Origin: Sarcophilus harrisii
Lineage: Eukaryota; Chordata; Mammalia; Dasyuromorphia; Dasyuridae
DNA length: 64,000 nucleotides
Direction: 5' to 3'
Assembly (NCBI RefSeq): GCF_902635505.1
Contig: NC_045430.1
Coordinates: forward strand, 111,349,425 to 111,413,424
Shown: positions 1 to 13,014 of the stretch, one piece after another
How the letters are laid out: the number at the start of each line of letters is the position of its first letter
How positions within the stretch are numbered: position 1 is the stretch's first letter
Translations under genes and position numbers: made by a program
The notes under the pieces: model-generated
The model's input: the letters and a program-made list of their open reading frames with translations, nothing else
Told to the model about the DNA's origin: nothing
The model's database searches: none

Positions 1-162
1 AGAAGAGAAGTTAAGTTGTAATCTCCTAAGGAATGTCAAAATAACAAGACAATTTCTCTGAGGCTCACAGTGAAGAAATCCAAAGAGCTTCAAAGTGGTT
101 TGGGAGAACAATCAAATGATTAAATGAAATTGTCCCCAAAACAAGGACAGAAATGAAAACTT

Positions 163-1000
163 TTTTTTTCATTTTAAATGTTATTTCCATATTAGTAATA
201 TCATAAAAGAAAAATCAGAACAAAAGGGGAAAACCTCAAGAAAGAAACAACAACCTCCCCCCCAAAAAAGTGAAAATAGCATGCTTTGATCTGCATTCAG
301 TCTCTATGATACTTTCTCAAAATGCAAATGGCATTTGCTATCCCCAGTCTATTGAAATCATTTTGTAACTATATTGCTGAGAAAAGCTAACTAAGTCTAT
401 CATAATTTATCATCTCATAATCTTGCTGTCACTATGTACAAGGTTTTCTTGGTTCTGCTCATTTATACAGCATCAGTTCATGTAAATATTTCCAGGCTTT
501 TTCTGAAATTTACCTGTTCATTATTTCTTATACAATAACAGTATTCCCTTACATTCATATACCACAACTTACTTAGCATCCTTCAATGGATGGGCATCCA
601 TTCAATTTTGAATTACTTGCTCCCAAAAACAGAGTTCAAACATTTTTGTACATATGGATCCGTTTCCCTCTTTTATGATCTCTTTGGGATACAGACCTAG
701 TAGTGGCACTGCTGGATCAAATGATATGTATAGTTTTATAGTCCTTTGCTCATAGTTCCAAATTGTTCTCCAGAATGGCTGGATAATTTCACAACTCCAC
801 CAACAATGAATTAGTGTTCCAGTTTTCCTACACCCCCTCCAAGGTTTACCATTTTCTTTTACTGTCATCTTAGCCAATCTGATAGGGGTGAGATGATACC
901 TCAGAGTTATTTTAATTCTTATTTTTCTAATCAATAGTGACAAAGTATTTTTTTTTTCATTTAACTTGAGATAGCTTTAAAGAAATGAGAATGAAATAAA
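163..1000 (-). mobile_element. L1 LINE, 3' end (end of ORF2 and 3'UTR)
   Basis: The minus-strand frame at 602-943 contains GTLIHCWWSCEIIQPFWRTI and DPAVPLLGLYPKE, the hallmark C-terminus of L1 ORF2 (human: DPAIPLLGIYPK). Toward position 163 the sequence becomes the 3'UTR. It is 5'-truncated and decayed. The SINE at 1011-1175 sits just beyond its upstream edge. Confidence 0.85.
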
Positions 1001-1010
1001 CTAAATCTCT

Positions 1011-1175
1011 TTTTTTGTTGTTTGTTGTTGTTCTTTTGTTGAGGCAATTGGAGTTAAGTGACTTTCCCAGGATCACACACAGCTAGGAAGTGTTAAGTGT
1101 CTGAGGTCACATTTGAACCCAGGTCCTCCTGACTTCAAGGCTGGTGCTCTATCCACTGCGCCACCTAGCTGTCCC
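1011..1175 (-). mobile_element. Marsupial tRNA-type SINE (WSINE1-like)
   Basis: Reverse complement of a SINE whose head reads about 'ggcagctaggtggcgcagtgg' with the usual small changes and whose tail has 'cacttaact...caattgcctcaa'. Characteristic parts on the + strand: tgaggcaattgg, gatcacacacagctaggaag, and tctatccactgcgccacc. It is nearly full length, about 165 bp, with a short TTG-rich tail at the left. Confidence 0.85.
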
Positions 1176-2109
1176 AAGAAATTAAATTTCTTAAGAAAGA
1201 GATCATCAATTCTAACCAGAGGTGATAGAGAACTTAGAACAAAAGACATTTTCTATAAATATAGCTTCCCAGTGCTGGAAATGGGTATCTGGGTAGCAGA
1301 ATTGACAAGCAAAATGAAAAAAATAAAAATAAAACAAAACAGAATAAAAAATAATTTTTTTGTAAAAAAAACAATAAAAAAATCTCAAGAACATTTGAAG
1401 AGTACATAAGTTTCACAAAATAGAAAGGGTGAATTTGAAGATAGGATGCAGTTAAATAATCTAAGGATTATCTTCCAGACAAAATCTTCCAAGCCTTCCA
1501 GGAAAAAAAAATACAAAAAAAGAAAAGAAAAGAAAAGAAAGAAAATTTAAATACAATACTAAAAAAAAAAATCTATCTAGAATTAGTGAAAACAGATGCA
1601 AAGTTTCAGCAGGAGAAAATCTAGATGACACCAATATAAAGAAATTTCAGCCTAAAATAACCAAGAAACATCATGGTTTTATAATTGACAAAATATCAAA
1701 GATCAAGTCTTGTAGGTAACAGGAAAAAAAATTCCATCAAATTCCAGATGTCAGAATAGCACAGGATTACTTATGCTCCTAGTAAAGAATGATTGGGTAT
1801 TAAATTCCAACAGGTAATGTCAGAGAAATCATGGTTCTGAGACATTAAGAAAAAAAAAGGTTTATAGATTCAAAAGAAGAGTAGTTTCATAAAAAAAAGG
1901 TGCATTGATGAGAATAGAATCAAACTTTCTGGAATAGTTATAGACTACCTAACACTATATGTTATTGTCTCCAATGAATAGATTTTACAGCATCTTAGGG
2001 GAAAAAATGAAAAGTAATAAAGGAAATGGAAAGGAAACAACAGTATTTTGAAAGGGGGATTAAAATTGACTATCGCTGAAACAAAATACTGGAAAGAATG
2101 GGAAAAAAT
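1176..2109. other. Unassigned A-rich retrotransposon-like stretch
   Basis: Strongly A-rich on the + strand, with several runs of eight or more A and an AGAAA microsatellite at about 1520-1545. Phrases near 1440-1500 and 1740-1800 resemble decayed marsupial L1 ORF1, but I cannot align it securely. No gene is seen. Confidence 0.3.
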
Positions 2110-2634
2110 AGGATTACATCTAGAGGCCCCAAATAAAATGCTGAAGACTCTTTAGATCAATCCATGAGAATCAGTTCAAGGAGCTGGGGTTATTTAATCT
2201 GGAGGGGATGAGACTCAGGGGATATGTTGTCTTCATATAAAAAAGAGATCAGACCCTGACCTGGCCCTAGAAGGCAGAAGGAGGAATAGTATATTGATGA
2301 ATTAAAGAGACAATATTAATTGGACACATGGGAAATGTTTAAAAATGGAATGAGCTCTCTCAGGAGGTGCTGGGTTCCTCTGGCTTAAGTTTTCCAGCAA
2401 AACCTAAATGACAACTCATTGTGCAACTTATAGAGAGCTTTCTTTTAAATCTAAGTTGGTCCCAATGAACTTTGAGATGTTTAAAAATGGAATGAGCTTT
2501 CTCAGGAGGTGGTGGGTTCCTCTGGCTTAAGTTTTCCAGCAAAACCTAGATGACAACTCATTGTGCAACTTATAGAGAGCTTTCTTTTAAATCTAAGTTG
2601 GTCCCAATGAACTTTGAGGTCTCATTCTGCAAAC
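2110..2634 (+). mobile_element. L3/CR1-like LINE 3' fragment carrying an internal duplication
   Basis: Contains the old-LINE phrases 'ggggttatttaatctggag', 'aaaaatggaatgagc' and 'caggaggtgctgggttcc'. These correspond to the L3/CR1-type 3' region, which usually reads 'tggaatgggctgcctcgggag'. A 142-bp piece is duplicated in tandem (see separate entry). Family name is from memory. Confidence 0.6.
2335..2618 (+). repeat. Tandem duplication, 2 x 142 bp
   Basis: Unit 1 is 2335-2476 and unit 2 is 2477-2618, both starting atgtttaaaaatggaatgagc-like. I count only three or four differences, so the duplication is far younger than the LINE fragment it lies in. Confidence 0.95.
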
Positions 2635-2802
2635 CCCTCACTTTGCTGTCTTTTCACACCTTGTTGCTGATCTGTAACATTCTACCAGAAATAATATACA
2701 TGGTAAGCCCAAGCCAGGAGATAATTTCCTTCCTACCATATAGTCTGGATAGCAGTTATGGATAGAAGTTTGGAGTATGGGATCTCACAGCACATTCTTT
2801 AG

Positions 2803-3352
2803 AAATGGTCTATAACTCTGTAAGAAATGACCAGCAGGATGAATACAGAAAGGCTTGGAGAGACTTACATGAACTGATGCTAAGTGAAATGAGCAGAACC
2901 AAGAGATCATTATATACTTCAACAACGATACTGTATGAGGATGTGTTCTGATGGATGTGGATTTCTTTGAAAAGAGACCTAACTCAGTTTCAATTGATCA
3001 ATGATGGACAGAAGCAGCTACACCCAAAGAAAGAACACTGGGAAATGAATGTAAACTGTTTGCATTTTTGTTTTTCTTCCTGGGTTATTTCTACTTTCTG
3101 AACCCAATTCTCCCTGTGTAACAAGAGAACTGTTTGGCTCTGCACACATATGTTGTATCTAGGATATACTGTGATATATTTAACATGTATAGGACTGCTT
3201 GCCATCTGGGGGAGGGGATGGAGGGAGAGAGGGGAAAAATCGAAACAGAAGTGAGTGCAAGGGATAATGTTGTAAAAAATTACCCTGGCATGGGTTCGGT
3301 TAATAAAAAGTTATTAAAAATAAAATAAAATCTAAAAAAAAAATAGTCTATA
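2803..3352 (+). mobile_element. L1 LINE 3' end with target-site duplication
   Basis: The body at about 2815-3340 carries the L1 3' sequence 'gatgctaagtgaaatgagca' and the 3'UTR 'tgccatctgggggagggg', and ends in an A/T-rich tail with AATAAA. Flanking near-repeats aaatggtctata (2803-2814) and aaatagtctata (3341-3352) look like the target-site duplication. It is 5'-truncated to about 530 bp. Confidence 0.85.
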
Positions 3353-3979
3353 TCTCCAAGGGTGACAAGGTTTATCTATGGAAGAGTAAAGCTGTTAAAT
3401 TCATGCCTCATCCAATAATATGGCCACTATTAATATCTGTTTAAACCTTTATGGCTTCTGCTAAAGACTTAGGGAGACCTTGGACCAGTGATAGTTTTAT
3501 ACAAAGTAATATGTCTAGTCAGGTGATAGATTGTGCTGAAGAATTAAATTCTGACTTTCCTGGATGATTTACTAAGAGAATGTCATCATAAGACTACAAG
3601 ACCTCATCGCTGTAGTACAATGGCACTAATTAACCCTTGGGAAACACCACGGACAGAGTCTTTCCATAGTTTTATTATCACTTTACTTAAACACCAGGAT
3701 TGAATATCGTTTAACTTTTGTTTTTTCAGATTCCAAACTTCATGATTGGGTATGGTCAGGCTAGTTTTTATTCCAAAAATATTTCATATAAAAACCCCAC
3801 GAAAACAATGTTCTTTAGGAATTGCAAACTGATAAAATCTGGGCCACCTTGAAGCAACCCAAATGCTTATAATCAGTTAAAACTGTGAGGGGGTTCTTTG
3901 CTCCTGACAGACGGTGCCACAGTGTCTGAGGCAGTCTTGACATCAGGTACCATAATGACATGATTCTTCCAAAGTCAGT
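3353..3979. other. No recognisable feature
   Basis: AT-rich sequence without a frame, SINE or LINE motif that I can name; the right end may already belong to the neighbouring L1. Confidence 0.5.
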
Positions 3980-5130
3980 TGATGAGAGCCTCATACAACT
4001 GGAAGGTAGACAACTTCTATTACAGCATTGAATAATAGTGATAATAATGGCCACTCTTGTTTCACTCTGATCTTCTAGGGTATCCCTATTACATACAATG
4101 CTTGCTGTTGGATTTAGATAGATACTACTTACCATTTTAAGGAAAGCTCCAAATAGTCCTATGCTTGCTAATATTTTTCATAGGAATAGGTGCTATATTT
4201 TGTCAAAAGGCTTTTTTCTGCATCTATTGAGATAATCATTTGGTTTCTGATTAATCTGTTATTGATACAGTCAATTATGCTGATAGTTTTCCATATATTG
4301 ATCCATCCTAATATTGATTCTGGTATAAATACCATTTAGGCATATAGTAAGATTTTGGTGATATATTGCTTTAATCCTTGTTAGTATATTTTTAGATGTT
4401 TGCATCAAGTGAAATTGGCCTGTACACAGTTTTCTTTCTTAGTATTTATGCTTCCTGATTTAGGTATCAGATCCATATTTTTGTCATAAAAGAAATATGA
4501 TAGGATTCTTTCTTTGCCTATTTTTTCCAAATAATTTATATATTATTGAAATTAATATTTTTTAAATGTTTGGTAGAATTAATTTGTGAATCCATCTGGC
4601 CTTGAGGATTTTTTATTAATGAATTGTTCAATTTTCCTCTCTAAGATAGAATTATTTAAGTATTCTATTTTCTCTTTTGTTAATCTGGGCAATTTATATT
4701 TTTATAAATATTAATCAATTTCACTTAGATTGTTAGATTTATTGGCATATAATTGGATAAAATAGCTCCTAACAATTACTCTAATTTCCTCTTCATTGTG
4801 GGTGAATTCACTCTTTTTATTTTTAATACTGTAATTTGGTTTCTTCTTTCCTTTTTTAAAATGAACCAATGGTTTATCAACATTACTTTTTTTTGTATAA
4901 AACCAGCTTTTAGTTTTATTAGTTCAATGGTTTTCTTACTTTCAGTTTTATTAATTTCACCTTTGATTTTTCAGGATTTCCAAACTTCATTTTTAATGAA
5001 ATTATTGATTTTTTTTACTTTGACTCACTCATTATTTATTAATAAATGATTTCATTTCCATAGTTTGAGCTTGGCCAATATACACCCCTGTGTTTTTTGC
5101 CTAATTTTCTTGAACTTGCCTGATATATTA
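3980..5130 (-). mobile_element. L1 LINE ORF2 fragment (reverse-transcriptase region)
   Basis: On the + strand it reads as antisense L1 ORF2: 'ttctgcatctattgagataa' (4220-4240) and 'gtgaatccatctggcc' (4586-4602) are diagnostic and shared with human L1. It is heavily decayed and lacks the 3' end. Confidence 0.8.
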
Positions 5131-6089
5131 GAGCAAAGCCATAACCAAAAATTTTTCTTTAAACAACATATTATGCACTTTTAGGGAGGGGGTATCTATC
5201 TTGAGCTTCTATCCTAGTACATTCTTTTACTCCTTTCATAGCTCTAGTTGGGGAATTGCAAGCTTTCAGTGCTCTTTTCAAAGAGGTACAATCTGAGGGA
5301 GGTCTGTTCAACTGTCCTCCTAGTCTTGAATTCTACAAAGTTCCTGATTCAGTTTGAATCACTTGGCTACTTTGAGGTTTGGAGTTTTAGTAAATTGTTC
5401 TAGACTCAACTCCTATTGGCAGTGGGAAGCTATACAGGTTCAGAGCATATGAACTGTCTGAGATGCTGCTTTGTTCTTGGGTTCAAAACCATGGTAATCA
5501 TGTGCTTCCCAGAGCTTGATGCATGCTCAATTACAGCTAGCATCAAAGTTCATAACCACTCCTCTCCACCCCACGTCAATGATTTGACATAGGGCTGGGG
5601 GAGACAGAACTGAAAAATGTCACCCATTACTGGACCTAGAACTTCCTCAGGGATCTCCTGAGATCTCTTTCTAGAGTCCTATTTTGGTGTCCACCTACAT
5701 TGTACCCACAGCTTTTCCTGGCCAGAGTTACTCCCCAAAGTCTACTGTCATCTGAGTTGGTTTTCCTAAGAGCTGCCTTGGGATGGAAAATGACTTCTTC
5801 ACTTCTCTGATCATAATTCAATCTGGTGCATTCTCTAAATCTTTGTTGAGGAGGTATAGAAGGAGAGCTAGACTGTACTTCTCACTGTTTCCATAATTAC
5901 CCTAATCTAAGTTTTGTAATATCTTTGTTGAATATCCTTTGTTTGCTATGGCAAAGTAAACCTTTTTTGAACTGTTGAATAACTGAAAAGTGTCTTATTT
6001 TACTCTACTGCTGAAATTTAGGAGAGGACAGCTTAAGCTATGCCCTCAGTAATGAATTATTGTAATCAATAGTAAGAAAAATCAATCTT
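5131..6089. other. Unassigned, probably old retrotransposon sequence
   Basis: It directly follows the L1 fragment. The GC-richer part at 5500-5880 resembles a LINE 5'UTR in antisense, but I cannot assign it. No gene is seen. Confidence 0.3.
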
Positions 6090-6290
6090 TAAAAAAGTTT
6101 TTATTGATATCTCTTGTTTTCTACATTATCATAATTCTATTTGGGTTTCTCCAGATAGGGACCTCATCTCAGGGAAGTATTTATTCATAGATGAACTCAT
6201 TTACTAGATCTGAAGGACATAGTTATTAATATTTTCCTTGTTGATTTATGTGATTTTATTTAAGATTTTGAACCTTGAATAGCCATTGTG
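6090..6290 (-). mobile_element. Old L1-like 3' end
   Basis: It starts with 'aaaaagtttttattgatat', which also begins the antisense L1-like 3' end at 56930. Short and decayed. Confidence 0.4.
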
Positions 6291-9079
6291 CCATTTTTCT
6301 ATTATAGCCTAAGAAAAGTCCTGCAGCCTCATGCCTGGATCTCTATGGCCCTAAAAAGGGAGTGTAGTAATTAGATTCTGGAACTGGGTTTTGCTGCAGA
6401 TCCATGTGTTGAATTCTTGGATTGGCTAGTATATTTTACTTGCCAATAGTGATGGGTGATGGGGGAGGAGTACTGAGTGAGCTAAAAATAGGCATCAATA
6501 CAGTTTTTTTTTAACCTTCTTGTGAATTCCAAGTGTCTTAGGCCATGGAGAAAATATAAGATATTTTATCTTTGACACATGATTTCTATTTAGGGAGGTA
6601 TGAGATGTCACAAGGGTCAGAGAAAACATCTACTTCTCTATCTTATTGATTGCATGAAAACTTTTTCTTCATCTCAATATTGTTCCAATGATACTAGATA
6701 GCCATGAATCATGCAGTTCTACAATGTCAGAAGAAAAACAATTTGAAGATTAAAGTAATAGAAAAGTACACGATGAGTATTAGTAGACTGCAACATAACG
6801 CAAATTAATTATATAGAAGTGGTGTAATAGATGTCAACAGAGTTATGGATAATGAAAAAAGAAGATGAGTTGATTATCTTTTGATAGCTAGGAACAATTA
6901 ATAGATACCTCTCCTTCCTACTCCATTGTCTATAAGGAAAAGAGTTGACCTACCTAATGAGCGGGAGCTTAAGAGTGGCAAAAAATGTCCTTGAAAAGAC
7001 ATATTTACCAGTTAGAGCTCATAAACTCTCTGGAGTAGGGGTTCAATCTTTTTTGCATAATATACCCCTTAACAATCTGGTGAAGGTTATGGGCCTTTTC
7101 TTAGAATGTTTTTAGACAAATTAAGAGAATGCTAAATTTTATGAGACATTGGTAAAATAAATATATATGTGTGTGTATATATATATTTTTTCAATTCAAG
7201 TTCATAGACCCCCTGATATCTATATCCAAGTACTCTACCTTAAGAACTTGTAAGTACATCATGGATAAAATGGTACTGAGAAAGAACAAGACCTCAGATG
7301 ATCACAAATCAAGTAGTTTATTACTCACACACATACAATTATGTTTGAATCATTTGCCCACAGACACAGAACAGTGGCTTATACATACATTGGGATATAT
7401 AACTGATTCTAAGGCCAGATCTTCTGATTATTGCTGGGAACATTCACAAGAATTAAGTTGGAGGGAAACCAATTAACTGCCAGTCAGTGGGTGATGTGGA
7501 TTGTGACTGCCCTGTCTCATTCCCCTTCTTCATATATTATAGAGGCCTTATGATTAGCAAAGTTTGCTAACTTCACATAAATAGATTACTAAGTAGTAGG
7601 CTAACCTTGCCTTCTTATTCCTTAATATAAGTGATGAAGATATTTGTTGGGTACATAAGAACTTACTGGTATATAGGAAGGTCAATCAGTGGTCACATAT
7701 CTGTCAACTAGGTCATAGCAATAGGTCAGTCCTTACAGAATCCCTTCTAGAAGGTAATGGGAAAAGAACCTGGGTCTGATAAAGGTGAAGTTGAATCTAA
7801 ATACACCCTTACAGTATGTTCAGCCTTTAGGAAACTACCAACTTGCCAAAGAGAAGCTAATTCAAAAAGATCATCTTTCTCCTTGCTATATATGGAATTA
7901 GACACTCAAGGACATACTTTACTACCTCAAAAGCTCCCAGCACTCTAATATTAGTTCTAGAATTTAGGCTATTCACTCATGTGTCAAAAATAGCTTCTCT
8001 ATCACAATTGAAGGATAGAGTATTCAGAAGTGACAGAAGGCGACATTTGAAGTCCCTTGACCATCCAGCTAGTGACCACACTCACTAATGGATGGTGCCC
8101 CAAGAATAATGAATGAGAGCATTACCTCTAAAGTAGAATGAAAAAGAAGTGACAGAAAATAAGTAAAAACATTGAAGTTTATTTAATGAACATTTCATTC
8201 TGTGTATAATGTACTTTATTTTATCTTGTGTGATTATATGTTCTTGGGTAGCACAGGTCAGGTATAAATTCTTTTGGATGGGAAGAATTCAATATGGAGT
8301 AAAATAGTTGAGATATTTTTTCCTTTTTCTTTCCTTTATGAGGCCATGTCCAGCAAGATGTCTCCATGAAGCACTTTTCTAACTCTCTCTTTTTTGGCCA
8401 CTCTTTCTTCCTATGAGCTCCCTCTTGCTGAGCAATCTCCACAGTATGGCCACTATCAATGAAACTAATTATACCAACTTTACCCCACCTCCAATAAATG
8501 TGGCTAAAGCTGTTTGTTTTTGTTATGTGCTGTTTGTCCTCTTCAATTTTAGGAACTCAAGTTGAGTCTCCAAAGAATGCAAGATTTCAAGTCATGAAGA
8601 CATTAAAACTAAGATTGCTGGAAAAATAGTACAGTCAGTCAGCCAAGAATGGAAGCCTTAAGAAGCCAAAGTACATGGGATTCAAGCTTAAGCAAGGTTT
8701 TGGACTAGGAATTGGGACTATGCTCCATAGAAACTGAGTTAAGGTATGAACCTAATCCTCTTCTTCTCCTCAGACCAGACATAGTACCAGGCAGGGAAGA
8801 GGCTATGCCTTCTAGATGTAAAGGGAAATAAGTTTGTACCTTAGTAATTATGACTTCTGAAGTAAATATTTCATTGTATATATATATAAAAAAAAGATGA
8901 ATGTATGAGTTGTGGCTAAGTCCAGGTCTTCCATCTCAATGTAAAACAGTGAAAATTGTACCAAATAAAATAATGTAACAGCAATAACAATAACAAGATG
9001 GCAAAGAAAGAACTGACACAAAAACCACTTGCAGAAACATTGGCATATAGTTGGTTCTTGGTTATTCTTATTGGGGTCA
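6291..9079. other. No gene seen; unassigned intergenic DNA
   Basis: 2.8 kb without a coding frame or repeat that I can name with confidence. It has a TG/TA microsatellite near 7160-7190. The part from about 7290 to 7950 has the mixed base composition of an old LTR-type or DNA element but no defining ends. Confidence 0.4.
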
Positions 9080-10333
9080 AGTTACAGTGTGTCCATCTGA
9101 GACTGATCAGACCAATACGAACTTGGAAGGCTCAGAGACAAATAGTCCATATAAGCATTTGGAGTAGCTAAATCTGCACATCTTGCATTTCTGTTGAATT
9201 GAAATTTTGCTTCACTCAAACAGCACTGCATCTTCTTTGATGTGGGCTTGCAATAATAGACAGTTCTATATTCTTCTCTCACATGTATCACAACTGATTT
9301 TAAAGTTCTTCAGAGAAACTTTGAAAGTGTCCTGATATCACTTTTTCTGACCTTCATTTGATCATTTACCTTGCGTGAGCATCCCATAAAATAGTCTTTT
9401 AGGCAAATGTGTGTTCGGCAATTTGAGTGTTTTCTGCAGCAGAATTTGAATGCTTGACAGTTCAGCTTGTGAAAGGAATTCAATGTCCTATACTGTATTT
9501 TGTCAGATGATCTTCAGAATCTTCCTAAGATAGTTCAAATGGAAGCAATTCCATTTTCTGGTATGGTGCTGATTGTATACTATTCAGGTTTCATGGGCAT
9601 AGAAGAACAAAGTTAGCATAATAGCTCTGGAGACTTTCAGTTTGATAGGCAGTCTAATGTCTCTTCTCTTCCACACTTTCCTTCAGAGCCTCACAGACAC
9701 TGAGCTAGCTCTGGCAATATGTGTGCCAAACTTGTTGTGTATGTATACATCCTTGGAAAGCATATTGCCAAGGTAAGTGAAATTATTCACCACATTCAAA
9801 ATTTCTTCATTTGCTATAAATGATGGTTCTACGAATGGAAGATATGATTCTGGTTGGTGGAGAAGCTGTTTTCTCAGTGTTGGTTGTTAGGCGAAAATTA
9901 GAGAATGAATCCATGTTTGTTGCATCTCAGCCTCAGAGACTACACTGAGTGCACGACAATCTGCAAACAAAAAGTCACACACCAATTCTCCCAATATCAC
10001 TGAAAACTACCACCAGCATCATTGAAAATGTCATGCTAAAAAGCATGAGAGCAAGCACAAAGCCCTACTTCACTCTACTGGTAATTGAGAAAATATAAGA
10101 GCATTATCCATTATCCAGAACCTGTGTAAGCATGCCATCATGAACTTCTCAGGGCAACTAAATTTTGTCATGATCTTCCACAAGCCCTCATGATTGACAG
10201 TATCAAAGACCTTGATCAGATCAATAAATGTTGTGTATAAACGTTTGTTCTGTTCCTGGTTTTTCTGGCAAATGGACCAAAAAAAAAATGAATAAAAAAC
10301 AACAGAAGGATTTACATGACAATGAGGAAACAC
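9080..10333 (-). mobile_element. Unassigned non-LTR retrotransposon: reverse transcriptase, C-terminal half
   Basis: Read on the minus strand, the pieces in order are: YTTFIDLIKVFDTVNHEGLW (RT finger/palm, 10333-10130), a KQGCVLAP-type block with LFSM (about 10060), FTYLGNMLS (about 9785), a YACETW-type block (about 9600), LRKILKII (about 9500), LPKRLFYGML (about 9400) and a terminal RIGLIS-LR-TH motif (9125-9085). This block order matches a LINE group common in fish and invertebrates (DLTKAFDTVSRDGLWKIM). It is neither L1 nor the L2 or BovB type I know. Frame is lost in several places and the 5' half is absent. Confidence 0.75.
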
Positions 10334-11260
10334 TATGGGATAAGAGAAAGTAAGAGAAAGTCTCTAGAAGAAAGTAATAATATTTCAATAATGATTACTA
10401 GACCTTCAGAAATGAGAATAGAATTTCACAAAACTGAGTGAATAAACAGTTTAATAAAAGAAAAAATAAAGAAAAAAGTTAAGTTTTTAAAAGAACATTT
10501 GAAGAGAAAAAAAAAGAGAAGTGATGATCTAAAAACGAGGAAAATCTTAACTAAGCCATAGATACTCCCCAAAAGAAATGGCAGAGGGAACAAAAGAGAA
10601 TTACAGAAGCTCAACAAAGTATATTAGAGAAAAATGTTTTGAAAACAAAATTAGAATACTTTTATTGATCATTCCAAGCAAATAGTTTTGAACATAGAGG
10701 GCGATAAGACAAGCTAAGAATCATTGGACTCCAAAAAAATAATGAAATTAAATACTTGAATACTATATTTCAGGAAAGTTTCCACAAAATATTAAAATTA
10801 GAGGGTGAAAATATGGTTAAAGAAAATCCACAGGACACCATCAAGTGGGAGTTATAAGTTTAATTCACCCAAAAATGTTGACACCAAGCTCCAGAGTCTT
10901 AGCATTAGAGACAACTTTGCAAATTAAAAGAGGTCATTCTTATATAAAACAAAACCAACTTGACTTTCTTCAGAATATTCACTTTCATTGATTAGAAATG
11001 AATAAAAGGAAAACTTGTAACATGACATAGCAAAAATCAAAATAGAATGACTAATACTGTTATTCTGCAAAGTTAAGCATATTTTTAAATACCCCCCCCC
11101 ACAAACTTTAGACCAAATAAGGAACTATTAATTGTTTCTCTCGAGTAAAAGAAATATGAGCAATCGCTAGGAAATTCAAGCTTAACAGACAAGATAAATT
11201 TCCCCTTAATAATTCCATGTACTACGAAAAAGGCAGATGATGATTCACTATTAACATGCT
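10334..11260 (+). mobile_element. Possible L1 ORF1-like remnant
   Basis: A-rich + strand with phrases such as 'aagaatcattggactcc' and 'tgaatactatatttcaggaa' that resemble marsupial L1 ORF1 coding sequence (the 'IIGLPE' region). It is too decayed to align by eye. A C9 run lies near 11092. Confidence 0.35.
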
Positions 11261-12599
11261 ACAGAAAAGAAACAATACTATTGTTTTTTCAGAAGTGCTA
11301 TCCTATCTAAGAATGTTGAGAAAACAGAGAACAATTGTTCTAATCAATAAAGAGGGATTAAAAAGAACATTTTATTTTTTCCATTGTCTAGAGCCAGACC
11401 AAAGTCTTTTTAGTTATTATGGATTTTATTTATAAGGTTCTGCAATGTTCTAGAGCTTTATATAATTAGTACAATATCACATGCAAAAAGGAACATCTAA
11501 AAACTCTAACCACCATTTGTAACTTTAATTCTACACTGGATATCCTGCATAATAGTTGGAAATATATTTGGTAAACATGATAAAAATCCATTCAAGAATC
11601 TTATATAATTTTGATATATCCATAAAAAATTGCTTGTAGGAACAGAGCAGCATTTTTCTACCAAATTAATTATCTTCTATATAACCAACAGACAATATAT
11701 CCAGTGGAATCTTGCACTTTCTATAATTTTGAATCAATTATAAGATTGCAAAGATGTGATCTACTATGAAATATAACTTACAAAAATTTACCTGTTTCTA
11801 ATAATCTCCCTGGGGATATTACTTATATTTGTTACCATTTATATTTGTATAAATTAGCCTAATAAAAATTATATATAAATAGGAAAGTAGGAACCTGGAT
11901 TTGTGGTTCATGATGTCTTCTAGGTCACTTTTTTATAATGATAAAATGCAACATTTCCCCATGCCTTTGGTCACTTCCCTTACTTGAGATACTTGAGAAT
12001 AAATTTCCCAATAGCCTCAAAATTGTGTTGCTTCCAGAATGAATTTCCCTTTGTATACTTCAATTAATCCAGTTGTTTCATTTTTGTTTTATATTTTCAC
12101 TTCGTAAGAAACAAATCTGGCTTTATGATGCTACAGTCCAAATGTGGTAATTCAAATGTCCTGGAGGTAAAATGAATTTATTTCAAACTAGGAACAAAAC
12201 AAATTTTCATATCTTTTGTATTTATTGTTCTCTTTGTAGTTTCATTTTTTTAATTTTTAATTTTATTTTTTCTTATTCTCAGAGACAATATATTTCACTT
12301 GGAGGAAACATCACCTACAATACAAAGTAAATACAAAACATTAAGTAAGTAAAAAATTATGGGGGTGGGGAGGATACTAAGTACTGGGGTGTAATGGTGA
12401 TTGAAATCACAAAAGTCTAATGTAGATAGAAGGCCTCACCCAAGGGAAACCTTGAAAGTGAGTGTCAATAAACCAGGACTGATGAATTGCACTGAATATC
12501 TATATTCTCCCATGCTGAGAATTCAATATTCTTTTTTTCAATATTTTTAATAATAGCTTTTCATTTTCAAAATATATGCAATGATGCTTTAAATCTTAT
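11261..12599. other. No recognisable feature
   Basis: AT-rich intergenic sequence; I see no gene, SINE or nameable LINE piece. Confidence 0.5.
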
Positions 12600-12785
12600 G
12601 GAACCCTTTTATTATGACATCTGTGTGAGGTAAGTAGTGTAAGTATGGATTTGACAAATTCAGAAATTGAGGATCAGGCTGATTTAAATTGACTTACTAA
12701 CATGGCTAGTCAATGGCAAAGCTGGGATTTGAATCTAAATCTGTTTTCCAAGTCGAGTGTTCTATCAAACCAAGTTTCCTCAAAA
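12600..12785 (-). mobile_element. MIR-like CORE-SINE/L2-type fragment
   Basis: The + strand shows the antisense MIR pattern: 'aaattgaggatcaggctg', 'gtcaatggcaaagctggga' and 'ttgaatctaaatctg', followed by a decayed 'tgttctatca' end. Confidence 0.6.
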
Positions 12786-13014
12786 AGAAATCACTTAACT
12801 ATCCAAGGCTCTTTCTAATATGATGACTCCATCATCTCCTTTTTGTTTTGCTTTGGTTTTTGTGCTAATAATTGTTGCTCTAATAATGTTTTCTCTTGCG
12901 AGTCAGAATCAGGTAACACTTGGTCAGGGTCTACCTCTTTCTGCCCTTGAGTGATGTCCTAAAGTAAATGGTGCCTGTTTAAAAAATGTATTTTTGTTAA
13001 TATATTTTATTTTT

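Noticed and set aside
4753-5049. 98-codon hydrophobic frame that looks like a membrane protein
   Set aside because: It is the antisense reading of T-rich L1 ORF2 sequence; hydrophobicity follows from T-rich codons.
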